Source of the DNA: Bacteroidales bacterium
GTDB taxonomy: Bacteria > Bacteroidota > Bacteroidia > Bacteroidales > DTU049
DNA length: 6,428 nt
Reading direction: 5' to 3'
NCBI GenBank assembly: GCA_018056215.1
Contig: JAGPGB010000066.1
Span: forward strand, 1-6,428
In this document: positions 1 to 6,428 of the stretch, piece by piece
Layout of the letters: each line of letters begins with the position of its first letter
Numbering within the stretch: the stretch's first letter is position 1
Position numbers and translations under genes: made by a program
The notes under the pieces: generated by a model
What the model saw: only the letters and a program-made list of their open reading frames with translations
Told to the model about the DNA's origin: nothing
The model's database searches: none

Positions 1-404
1 ACTCCTATCTCATATTCCCCTTTTTCTTTAAACTTTACATTATTATATATTTCTTTCTCTATTATCATAACTCCTTCTTCTTTGTCTATAAATTTTTGCT
101 TATAGTCTTCATCTATTTGTGTTTCAAATCCTGACTGCCTATAAGAACCATCAGGTGTTTTTAATGTTGTAGAAAAGATAAATTTATTATAAGTATAATT
201 TGTATCAATTTTTATTTTTATTAAGAAAGAATAAATTTTTGATGTATCATTGATATTGAAATTAAATTTTATAATTTCATTTTTAGCCCACAAATTTTTA
301 TTAAGTAATATCTCTTTTTCGTAAATTATTGTTTCTTTATCTTTACATGATTGAGTGTTTAAAGCTATGATGACAATGATTATTATTAAATAAAATTTTT
401 TCAT
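1..404 (-). CDS. gldH: GldH-like lipoprotein, partial (3' end beyond the left edge)
   Basis: I translated this frame directly: ATG at 404-402 and 134 codons without a stop before the window edge. Residues 1-3 are MKK, residues 4-15 are a strongly hydrophobic Ile-rich segment, and T17-Q18-S19-C20 gives a lipobox-like site with C20 as the probable lipidated cysteine, so the product should be exported and membrane-anchored. The -3 position is Thr rather than Leu, which makes the lipobox imperfect. The mature part is rich in beta-type alternation, with a Trp at 39, a D-T pair at 53-54, a Y-x-Y-N stretch at 70-73 and a P-D-G turn at 84-86. This arrangement resembles the GldH family, known as an accessory lipoprotein of Bacteroidetes gliding motility but also present in many non-gliding members, so motility should not be inferred. 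It starts six bases after the amidohydrolase stop codon and is probably co-transcribed with it. Family assignment rests on remembered pattern similarity; the alternative is an unrelated small lipoprotein. Confidence 0.62.
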   Translation of the reverse strand, partial: MKKFYLIIIIVIIALNTQSCKDKETIIYEKEILLNKNLWAKNEIIKFNFNINDTSKIYSFLIKIKIDTNYTYNKFIFSTTLKTPDGSYRQSGFETQIDEDYKQKFIDKEEGVMIIEKEIYNNVKFKEKGEYEIG

Positions 405-410
405 ATTTTT

Positions 411-1598
411 TTAAAAATTTAATTTATTAGTTAAGTATGCATATGCAATTGATGACATAGTGTATATTCCATATTTAAGGGCATTATCATTAAATGTAAA
501 TATTTCGGAATGTAATGAATTTGCTGTGTTTGTATCTTCTGCTATGCCTAGTCTAAAATAGAAACTTGGACGTACTTGTGAAAAATATGCAAAGTCGTCT
601 GAGGTCATTCTGATAGGAATTGATTCGGTTTTAATTTCTTTTAGATTATCATTTATAAATTTAATAATTTCTTTCGTTAATTTCTCATCATTGTATAATG
701 TAGGATAACCTGGTATTATATTTATTTCAGCCGTTGTTTGATATGCTTTTGCTGTATTATTTGCAATTTCGCTTATTAATATTTTTGCTTCATTTCGCCA
801 TTTCTCATCAAAAGTTCTAAAAGTTCCCTCCAAATGCACTTCTGAAGGTATAACATTAGTTCTGCCATTGGCTATTACTTTGCCAATAGATAGTACTGTA
901 GGTATAGATGGATCATTGCATCTGCTTATGATTTGTTGCAAATTGAGGATAAGAGCGGCAGATGATATTACGGGATCTACAAAATCTTTTACAATAGCAG
1001 CGTGGCCACTTTTACCTTTTACATTTATATAAATTTCGTCGCTTGAGGCCATAAATGTCCCTATTTTGTAACCAATTGTTCCTATTGGTAGTTCTGGGGA
1101 GACATGCATACCTATTATTATATCTACATGTTGATTTTCTAATATTTTTTCTTCTATTATTTTTTTTGCGCCTCCAGGTAGAGTTTCTTCAGAAGGTTCA
1201 AAGATTAGTACTACTTTACCAGCCCATTCATTTCGTAATTCATTTAGAATATATGCAGTAGCTAATAAATTAGCCATATGAGCGTCGTGTCCACATGCAT
1301 GCATGATGCCAGTATTTTTACTTTTAAATTCTAAATTTGTTTTTTCTTCTATAGGTAATGCGTCCATATCAGCTCTGAGGGCTATTACTTTACCATTAGG
1401 ATTCTTCCCTTCTATTATACCGACAACGCCATTACCTGCTACTTTAGTTTTTGTATAAATATTCCAACTTTTTAATAATGTAGTAATATATTTAGCAGTA
1501 TTTATTTCATTATTGCTTAGTTCAGGGTTAGCATGTAAATAATGTCTCCATTCTATTGCCTGTTTTTCAATATTATTTATTAGATTCCAAAACATCAT
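411..1598 (-). CDS. M20D-family metal-dependent amidohydrolase / peptidase
   Basis: This is a 395-residue protein of the M20 family, subfamily D (hippurate hydrolase, ILR1-like and N-acyl-amino-acid amidohydrolases), which cleaves an amide bond using two metal ions, usually in the cytoplasm. Visible motifs, numbered from the Met at 1598, are RHYLHANPELS at 18-28, RADMDALP at 75-82, the metal motif A-C-G-H-D-A-H at 101-107 (C102, H104, catalytic-type D105), the E137-E138 pair in FEPSEE, H165 in GMHVSP, G-H-A-A at 198-201 at the start of the dimerisation (lid) domain, and a final ligand H363 in LHSEIF. All expected ligands are present and the length is normal, so it should be active. The frame stays open upstream to 1670, but those extra 24 residues lack family similarity and would include a promoter-like box, so I start at the first of two adjacent ATGs (1598 or 1595). 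There is no cleavable signal peptide. The substrate cannot be deduced. The GldH-like gene follows after six bases. Confidence 0.93.
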   Translation of the reverse strand: MMFWNLINNIEKQAIEWRHYLHANPELSNNEINTAKYITTLLKSWNIYTKTKVAGNGVVGIIEGKNPNGKVIALRADMDALPIEEKTNLEFKSKNTGIMHACGHDAHMANLLATAYILNELRNEWAGKVVLIFEPSEETLPGGAKKIIEEKILENQHVDIIIGMHVSPELPIGTIGYKIGTFMASSDEIYINVKGKSGHAAIVKDFVDPVISSAALILNLQQIISRCNDPSIPTVLSIGKVIANGRTNVIPSEVHLEGTFRTFDEKWRNEAKILISEIANNTAKAYQTTAEINIIPGYPTLYNDEKLTKEIIKFINDNLKEIKTESIPIRMTSDDFAYFSQVRPSFYFRLGIAEDTNTANSLHSEIFTFNDNALKYGIYTMSSIAYAYLTNKLNF

Positions 1599-1614
1599 AG
1601 ATTTATTTATAATG

Positions 1615-1622
1615 CAAATATA
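1615..1622 (-). promoter_or_regulatory. Putative Bacteroidetes-type -7 box for the amidohydrolase-gldH unit
   Basis: Read on the minus strand, the bases are TATATTTG, an exact match to the Bacteroidetes primary sigma factor -7 consensus TAnnTTTG. Sixteen bases separate it from the ATG at 1598, which would leave a leader of about ten bases. I found no clear TTG-type -33 element at the usual distance. The motif is not rare in DNA this A+T-rich, so the support comes from its location in the only divergent gap and from the matching box on the other strand. Confidence 0.5.
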
Positions 1623-1680
1623 TGAAAATTTGTATATTTTTATTAATTCTAATTTTTCAATTTTCTTCAATATTTTTTTT

Positions 1681-1688
1681 TAACTTTG
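1681..1688 (+). promoter_or_regulatory. Putative Bacteroidetes-type -7 box for polA
   Basis: The plus strand reads TAACTTTG, an exact match to TAnnTTTG, directly after a run of T. Seventeen bases separate it from the polA ATG at 1706, predicting a leader of roughly ten to thirteen bases. No convincing -33 TTG lies at the normal spacing, although the upstream region is a long A/T tract that could assist polymerase binding. The box also argues that the in-frame ATG at 1622 is not the real polA start, because the box would then be inside the coding region. Confidence 0.5.
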
Positions 1689-1705
1689 AAAAAATATATT
1701 CAAAA

Positions 1706-4513
1706 ATGAATGGATTAAATGGTAATAATCTACCTAATAATCATAATGCTTTTGTGATTGTAGATGCTATGGCTATGGCCTTCAGGTATTATTATGCTCT
1801 CATCAGGAGACCTATGCGTACGAGCTATGGACTAAATACAAGTGCTGTGTATGGATTTACTAATATGCTACTTGATATTTTGTCTAAATATAAACCTCGA
1901 TATATAGCTATAGCTTTTGACTCTGAAGAGGAGACATTGAGAAAAAAAGAATTTGATTATTACAAAGCTCAGAGACCACCTATGCCAGAGGAATTAGCTA
2001 AAAACCTCCCATATATTAAAAACATGATTAGTGCTTTAGGTATCAAATGTATAGAAATGCCAGGTTATGAAGCTGATGATATTATTGGTTTTATCTCTCA
2101 GAAAGCTGCTGAACACAATATTTATTCATATATCGTCACTAGTGACAAAGATATGGGGCAATTAGTGAATGATAAAATTTTCATTTTAAAACCAGGGAAA
2201 AATAATGAACCTGATGAAATATTAGGTGTTAAAGAAATTTGTGAAAAATGGAATATTTCTCAACCCCAGCAGTTAATAGATATCTTAGCTATCATGGGTG
2301 ACGCTTCAGACAATATTCCTGGTGTTCCTGGCATTGGCGAAAAAGGTGCTATTAAATTAATATCCCAATTTCATTCTGTAGAAAATTTATTAGAACATTT
2401 AGATGAAGTACCCGAAAAATATAAAGATTTGATTTCTAACAATATAGATCTTTTAAAAGATAGTAAAAGATTAGCTAGTATAAATCCACATATCGATATA
2501 GACTTTAATCCTAAAGATTTTGAATGGAAAATTCCTCCTAAAGAACCCATTTTTGCTCTATGTGACGAATTGGAATTCCGTAGTATTAAATCTAGAATTC
2601 CAGAAATTTTTAAACAATTATCTTCTATTTATCCTACTATATCATCGGGACAATTATCTATTTTTGATACTTATACTGATACTCCGTTATATCAAAATGA
2701 TAATAGATTAACTAAATACAATCCCCAAGAGCAAAACTACAAATTACTTATTAATGAAGCAGAAATAAAAGAATTCATTGATGAACTCAGTAAAGTGGAT
2801 TTTTTTGTATTCGATATAGAAACTACTAGTCTAGATCCATTAGTAGCTGATTTAGTAGGCATTAGCTTTGCTTTATCTCCGTACAATGCTGTATTTATTT
2901 ATTGTAAACAGCAAAATATTTGTCGTCTGACCTTAGATTTATTAAAACCAATTTTTGAAAATGAAAAAATAGCTAAAGGTGGTTTTAATCTAAAATTTGA
3001 TATAAGTATATTAAAACATTACAATATTAATGTGAGTGGTGAAATACGTGATGCTATGGTAGCTCATTATATACTAAATCCTGAAGGAAAGCACAATATG
3101 GATTATTTAGCAGATATTTATTTAGAATATAAAACTATTACTTTCAGTGAATTAGTAAATGATAAAAAGGATTTCAATCTATGGAATATAGATACTAAGC
3201 AACTATCTGTATATGCTTGCGAAGATTCTGATATTACCCTGCAGCTGTGGAATATTTTTGAGCAAGAGCTGAAAGAAAAAAAACAATATGAACTTTATAT
3301 AAATATAGAATCTAAACTTATACCAGTATTATCGACTATGGAGCTAAATGGAGTAAAAATTGACTTAGATTTTCTTAAAAAATTTGAATTAGAATTGCAA
3401 AATCAAATAGATAAATTAGCTAATGAAATTTATGAAATATCTGGTGAAGTTTTTAATATAGCTAGTCCACAGCAATTAGGTAAAATTTTATTTGAGAAAT
3501 TAAACATATCTGATAAACCTAAATTAACAAAGACTAAGCAATATAGTACGTCAGAAGATGAATTGCTAAAATATCAAAATCAGCATCCTATAATTAATAA
3601 AATTTTAGACTATCGTGAATTAACAAAATTATTAAATACTTACGTAAGTGCTTTTCCTAAATTAGTACATCCTATAACTGGCAAGGTACATACTAATTTC
3701 AATCAAACTATTACATCTACAGGTAGATTGAGTTCGTCTAATCCTAATTTACAAAATATTCCGGTGCGTACTGATCTTGGTAAAGAAATGAGAAAAGCGT
3801 TTATTCCCTCAAATATAGAAGGTTTCATAGTATCTGCAGATTACAATCAGATAGAGCTGCGATTAATGGCAGCACTTAGCGAAGATGAGAATATGATTAA
3901 TGATTTTATCAAGGGAATGGACATTCATGCAGCTACAGCTATGCGTATTTTTAATTTAACTGAGGACACATTAACACCAGAATTTCGTAGAAAAGCTAAA
4001 GCTATAAACTTTGGGATAATATATGGTATATCTGCCTTTGGACTTTCCGAGCAATTAGGTATATCTAGAACAGAAGCCAAACAAATAATAGAAGACTATT
4101 TCACTAAATATCCAGGAATTAAAAAATATATGGATGAATCTATCAATTTTGCTAAAGAACATGGCTATGTAGAAACGTTATTCCATCGTAGAAGGTATCT
4201 GCCAGACATTAAAGCAGCTAATGCTGTTGTTCGCGGCTATGCAGAGAGGAATGCTATTAATATGCCTATACAAGGTACAGCTGCTGATATTATCAAAATC
4301 GCAATGATAAAAGTGCAAGAGCTAATAGATAAAAATCATTTTTCTTCAAAATTAATAATTCAAGTGCATGATGAGCTAGTGCTAGATGTAGTAAAAGAAG
4401 AGTTAGATATCATTGAAAATGAGGTTAAAAAGATTATGGAAAATGTAATTCACTTGAATGTACCCCTAAAAGTAGATATAGGTCATGGAAAAAATTGGTT
4501 AGAAGCTCATTAA
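1706..4513 (+). CDS. polA: DNA polymerase I with 5' nuclease and proofreading domains
   Basis: This 935-residue enzyme fills gaps, removes Okazaki primers and acts in excision repair. The N-terminal 5' nuclease (about 14-300) has acidic sites D20, D72, E122, D124, D125, D147, D149, D199 and D202, plus the helix-hairpin-helix-like GVPGIGEKGA. A low-complexity linker (about 305-345) contains QLSIF at 316-320. The 3'-5' exonuclease (about 350-535) keeps ExoI D370/E372, ExoII N428 and D432, and ExoIII Y503/D507, so proofreading should be active, unlike the degenerate domain of Taq-type enzymes. The polymerase domain (about 540-935) has the TSTGRLSSSNPNLQNIP block, motif A D712 in ADYNQIELR, O-helix R761, K765, F769, Y773, and motif C H888-D889-E890. 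All three activities therefore look intact, and length matches the family (E. coli 928). The start at 1706 is chosen because conserved sequence begins shortly after it; the frame is open back to 1622, but the extra residues form a hydrophobic stretch not expected here. The permease gene follows after 53 bases. Confidence 0.98.
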   Translation: MNGLNGNNLPNNHNAFVIVDAMAMAFRYYYALIRRPMRTSYGLNTSAVYGFTNMLLDILSKYKPRYIAIAFDSEEETLRKKEFDYYKAQRPPMPEELAKNLPYIKNMISALGIKCIEMPGYEADDIIGFISQKAAEHNIYSYIVTSDKDMGQLVNDKIFILKPGKNNEPDEILGVKEICEKWNISQPQQLIDILAIMGDASDNIPGVPGIGEKGAIKLISQFHSVENLLEHLDEVPEKYKDLISNNIDLLKDSKRLASINPHIDIDFNPKDFEWKIPPKEPIFALCDELEFRSIKSRIPEIFKQLSSIYPTISSGQLSIFDTYTDTPLYQNDNRLTKYNPQEQNYKLLINEAEIKEFIDELSKVDFFVFDIETTSLDPLVADLVGISFALSPYNAVFIYCKQQNICRLTLDLLKPIFENEKIAKGGFNLKFDISILKHYNINVSGEIRDAMVAHYILNPEGKHNMDYLADIYLEYKTITFSELVNDKKDFNLWNIDTKQLSVYACEDSDITLQLWNIFEQELKEKKQYELYINIESKLIPVLSTMELNGVKIDLDFLKKFELELQNQIDKLANEIYEISGEVFNIASPQQLGKILFEKLNISDKPKLTKTKQYSTSEDELLKYQNQHPIINKILDYRELTKLLNTYVSAFPKLVHPITGKVHTNFNQTITSTGRLSSSNPNLQNIPVRTDLGKEMRKAFIPSNIEGFIVSADYNQIELRLMAALSEDENMINDFIKGMDIHAATAMRIFNLTEDTLTPEFRRKAKAINFGIIYGISAFGLSEQLGISRTEAKQIIEDYFTKYPGIKKYMDESINFAKEHGYVETLFHRRRYLPDIKAANAVVRGYAERNAINMPIQGTAADIIKIAMIKVQELIDKNHFSSKLIIQVHDELVLDVVKEELDIIENEVKKIMENVIHLNVPLKVDIGHGKNWLEAH

Positions 4514-4530
4514 GTTTTGGTATCTTTTAG

Positions 4531-4538
4531 TAATTTTG
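4531..4538 (+). promoter_or_regulatory. Possible internal promoter box before the permease gene
   Basis: TAATTTTG matches TAnnTTTG and lies in the 53-base gap between polA and the permease gene, 28 bases before the permease ATG at 4567. A TTTTG occurs upstream at 4515-4519, but only 11 bases lie between it and the box, too few for a normal -33/-7 pair. It may permit expression of the permease and ybeY independently of polA, or be a chance match in A+T-rich DNA. I see no GC-rich hairpin in this gap, so no intrinsic terminator separates the genes. Confidence 0.28.
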
Positions 4539-4566
4539 CGTTTATAAAATACATTTATTTTTTTTA

Positions 4567-6066
4567 ATGAAAAAATTTTTTAAGGTCAAACAATTAGATT
4601 TATATTTAATAAAATCATTCATTGGTCCCTTACTGGTTACATTTTTCATTGCCATTTTTGTTTTATTAATGCAATTTTTATGGACATATATAGATGAATT
4701 AGCAGGTAAAGGATTATCCACTGGAGTCATTTTGCAGTTAATGTATTATGCATCAGCTACTTTTGTACCTATGGCTTTACCATTAGCCATCTTACTTTCA
4801 TCTCTGATGACATATGGTAATTTGGGTGAAAATTATGAGATAATAGCAGCCAAAGCATCAGGTATATCACTATGGCAACTGATGAAGCCATTAGTCATAA
4901 TAGCTATTATTTTGACAGGAGTTACATTTTATTTTTCTAACAATATTTTACCTAAAGCTAATCTAAAGATGATGTCTCTATTACGAGATGTTAGACAGCA
5001 GAAACCTACTTTAAACATTAGAGAAGGTATATTTAATAAAGATCTTGATAATTATGTTATCAAGGTTGGTAAAAAAGATAAAGATGGCAAACACATTGAA
5101 AATATTATAATTTATGATCATTCTAATTATGGTCCTGCATTACGCATTACTACTGCTAAAAATGGCATTATGGAGACTACACCAGATCAGCGTTATCTGG
5201 TATTTACACTATATGATGGTATGAGCTATATGGAAATAAGAGAAAAAAGAAATGATTACTATACTATACCTTTGCAACGTATATATTTTGATAAGCAAAT
5301 ATTACATATTAATATTTCTAATTTTGCTTTTCAACGTTCAGACCCTGGACTTTTAAAAGAACATTATAAAATGCTTAATATTTCCCAATTACAATATTTT
5401 ATAGATTCACTAGAAACTGATTATAAAAATATACAAGAACAACAATCTAATTTGCTATCAATGACTTTTAACAATTGGTGGATTTACATTGCTAATGATA
5501 GCACTTTTAAACCTAATTCTAATGTTACTAAAAATACTTTTGATAGTTTAATAAATTTATTAGATGATATTCATCGTAGAGAAATGTATAAAATGGCTGC
5601 AGAGCAAGTACTTAATAATGCTAATATGCTAGACAATCAAACTGATCTCAGTAAATCATTGAAAAAATCAAAAGCATATTATGAGATAGAGTGGCATAGG
5701 AAATTTACACTTTCTATAGCTTGTTTGCTATTATTTTTTATAGGTGCACCTCTAGGAGCTATTATTCGCAAAGGTGGGCTTGGCTTCCCATTAGTAATAT
5801 CGGTACTTGTATTTGTTTTATATTATATAATTACAATAATTTTTGAAAAAACAGCCAAAGATTTGATAATTTCACCTTTTATAGGAATGTGGTTGCCAGC
5901 TTTCATATTATTGCTCTTCGGCTTATGGTTAACTATTAAAACTATTAAAGATAGCCCATTAATGGAGGCCGATGCTTGGCTAAAAAGAATTAATACTATT
6001 AATAATTTCTTTAAAAAAATATTTAAAATCAAAAATAATAATCACAATGGCAATAATATTCAATAA
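4567..6066 (+). CDS. LptF/LptG-family lipopolysaccharide export permease (YjgP/YjgQ)
   Basis: This 499-residue inner-membrane protein belongs to the family whose members, with the LptB ATPase, extract lipopolysaccharide from the inner membrane and pass it to the periplasmic bridge (LptC, LptA). Hydrophobic spans lie at about 20-39, 60-82, 107-125, 380-399, 406-426 and 437-459: the family's three-plus-three arrangement around a periplasmic domain at roughly 128-375. Recognisable segments include Y-x-I-K-S-F-I-G-P near 13-21, LMQFLWTYIDEL at 34-45, VPMALPLAILLSSLMTYGNLG at 67-87, LNIREGIF at 149-156 and GAPLGAIIRKGGLGFP at 393-408. The family's beta-jellyroll probably covers about 145-255; residues 262-375 are predominantly polar and helix-prone, as I recall for Bacteroidetes members, although many of those are longer. 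The C-terminal tail (473-499) is Lys/Asn-rich and its last bases overlap ybeY. Start: ATG at 4567 after a T-run, with no Shine-Dalgarno. I cannot tell the LptF from the LptG role, so no symbol is given. Confidence 0.94.
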   Translation: MKKFFKVKQLDLYLIKSFIGPLLVTFFIAIFVLLMQFLWTYIDELAGKGLSTGVILQLMYYASATFVPMALPLAILLSSLMTYGNLGENYEIIAAKASGISLWQLMKPLVIIAIILTGVTFYFSNNILPKANLKMMSLLRDVRQQKPTLNIREGIFNKDLDNYVIKVGKKDKDGKHIENIIIYDHSNYGPALRITTAKNGIMETTPDQRYLVFTLYDGMSYMEIREKRNDYYTIPLQRIYFDKQILHINISNFAFQRSDPGLLKEHYKMLNISQLQYFIDSLETDYKNIQEQQSNLLSMTFNNWWIYIANDSTFKPNSNVTKNTFDSLINLLDDIHRREMYKMAAEQVLNNANMLDNQTDLSKSLKKSKAYYEIEWHRKFTLSIACLLLFFIGAPLGAIIRKGGLGFPLVISVLVFVLYYIITIIFEKTAKDLIISPFIGMWLPAFILLLFGLWLTIKTIKDSPLMEADAWLKRINTINNFFKKIFKIKNNNHNGNNIQ

Positions 6067-6428
6067 TTTTAATAAAATTTCTTCTTTATTACCTGAGAAT
6101 TTTTATAATAATATCAAAAATATTATCTCAAAAATATTAAGTGATTATAGATTTAAAGAAGGGAAAATCGCTATTAACTGGCTAAATGATAATGAATTAT
6201 TAGAAATAAATAAAAATTTTCTCACTCATGACTATTACACAGATGTGATTTGTTTTAGTGAGATAAAAGATGATTATTTATTTGCAGAGCTATTTATAAG
6301 CTATGAAAGATTGATAGAGAATGCAGATATATTAAATCAACCAACTAATGAAGAGGCAATGAGATTAATAATCCATGGGATATTGCATAGCTGTGGCGAA
6401 AATGATAGTGATGATATTAGCAAAGAGG
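6047..6428 (+). CDS. ybeY: Endoribonuclease YbeY (rRNA maturation factor), partial (3' end beyond the right edge)
   Basis: I translated 127 codons from the ATG at 6047 to the window edge with no stop. YbeY is a single-strand-specific metal-dependent RNase involved in 16S rRNA 3'-end maturation and ribosome quality control. Family signatures are the L-x-E-I-N-x-x-F-L segment at 51-59, HDYYTDVICF at 61-70 (family form TDVITF), LFISYERLIENA at 82-93, and the metal motif HGILHSCGEND at 110-120. H110 and H114 are present, but the third position of the H-x3-H-x5-H pattern known from E. coli is D120. Bacteroidetes homologues, as I recall, also often have Asp here, so this need not mean loss of activity. 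The G-D usually preceding the I/L-F-I-S strand is A-E at 80-81. The start overlaps the permease gene by 20 bases in another frame; no other ATG in this frame occurs before codon 105, so this start is well determined. Translational coupling with the permease gene is likely. Confidence 0.92.
   Translation, partial: MAIIFNNFNKISSLLPENFYNNIKNIISKILSDYRFKEGKIAINWLNDNELLEINKNFLTHDYYTDVICFSEIKDDYLFAELFISYERLIENADILNQPTNEEAMRLIIHGILHSCGENDSDDISKE

Noticed and set aside
1055..1261. Plus-strand open frame of 68 codons inside the amidohydrolase gene
   Set aside because: It lies wholly antisense to a strongly conserved coding region, and its Leu/Phe-rich composition is what antisense reading of A+T-rich coding DNA produces.
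1599..1670. Upstream extension of the amidohydrolase to an ATG at 1670 (24 more residues)
   Set aside because: M20D proteins begin close to the RHxLHxxPELS motif, the extra residues show no family similarity, and they would span a good -7 box on the same strand.
1622..1705. Upstream extension of polA from an ATG at 1622, adding 28 residues with a hydrophobic, signal-like stretch
   Set aside because: DNA polymerase I is cytoplasmic, family similarity begins shortly after the Met at 1706, and the extension would include the likely polA -7 box at 1681-1688 and overlap the other gene's promoter region.
2520..2711. Plus-strand open frame of 63 codons inside polA
   Set aside because: It is an alternative-frame reading of the conserved polA gene with no recognisable motif and no initiation context of its own.
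4558..4581. T-run followed by an A6T6 palindrome around the permease start, considered as a terminator or operator
   Set aside because: There is no GC-rich stem, and the palindrome lies within the first codons (Lys-Lys-Phe-Phe); homopolymer runs are expected in DNA this A+T-rich.
4542..4730. Minus-strand open frame of 62 codons across the start of the permease gene
   Set aside because: It is antisense to the conserved first membrane span, has no family resemblance, and no promoter-like box sits in front of it that I can see.
5823..6032. Minus-strand open frame of 69 codons with hydrophobic segments
   Set aside because: The hydrophobic segments mirror the permease membrane spans on the other strand; there is no independent support.
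6374..6406. Loss of the third metal-binding histidine taken as evidence that ybeY is a pseudogene
   Set aside because: The frame is open to the window edge, the other motifs are kept, and Asp at this position is, to my recollection, common in Bacteroidetes homologues.

Overview
The window looks like chromosomal DNA from a member of the Bacteroidetes (Bacteroidota) with a very A+T-rich genome. Four observations support this. A predicted lipoprotein resembles the GldH family. The LptF/LptG-type permease and YbeY both have Bacteroidetes-style motifs. None of the five genes has a recognisable Shine-Dalgarno sequence. Matches to the Bacteroidetes -7 promoter box TAnnTTTG sit at the expected place in the divergent intergenic region. 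The low G+C content would suit a host-associated or reduced genome, but the sequence alone does not identify the genus.

Layout: two transcription units diverge from a roughly 107-base intergenic region at 1599-1705. Leftward (minus strand) runs an M20D-family metal-dependent amidohydrolase (411-1598). Six bases after its stop begins a GldH-like lipoprotein gene (1-404, cut by the window edge). Rightward (plus strand) run a full-length three-domain DNA polymerase I (polA, 1706-4513), a six-span LptF/LptG-family lipopolysaccharide-export permease (4567-6066), and the rRNA-maturation endonuclease YbeY (from 6047, cut by the right edge), which overlaps the permease gene by 20 bases. No gene-free stretch exceeds about 110 bases.

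The genes are mostly housekeeping functions: DNA replication and repair, outer-membrane LPS transport, rRNA processing, an envelope lipoprotein and a peptidase-like hydrolase. Their products do not form one pathway; tight packing probably explains their co-transcription. I found no mobile element, CRISPR array, RNA gene, prophage sequence, toxin-antitoxin pair or novel multi-gene system. The points most worth a second look are the paired divergent promoter boxes, a sliding-clamp-binding-like peptide in the linker of DNA polymerase I, and the altered third metal-ligand position in YbeY.
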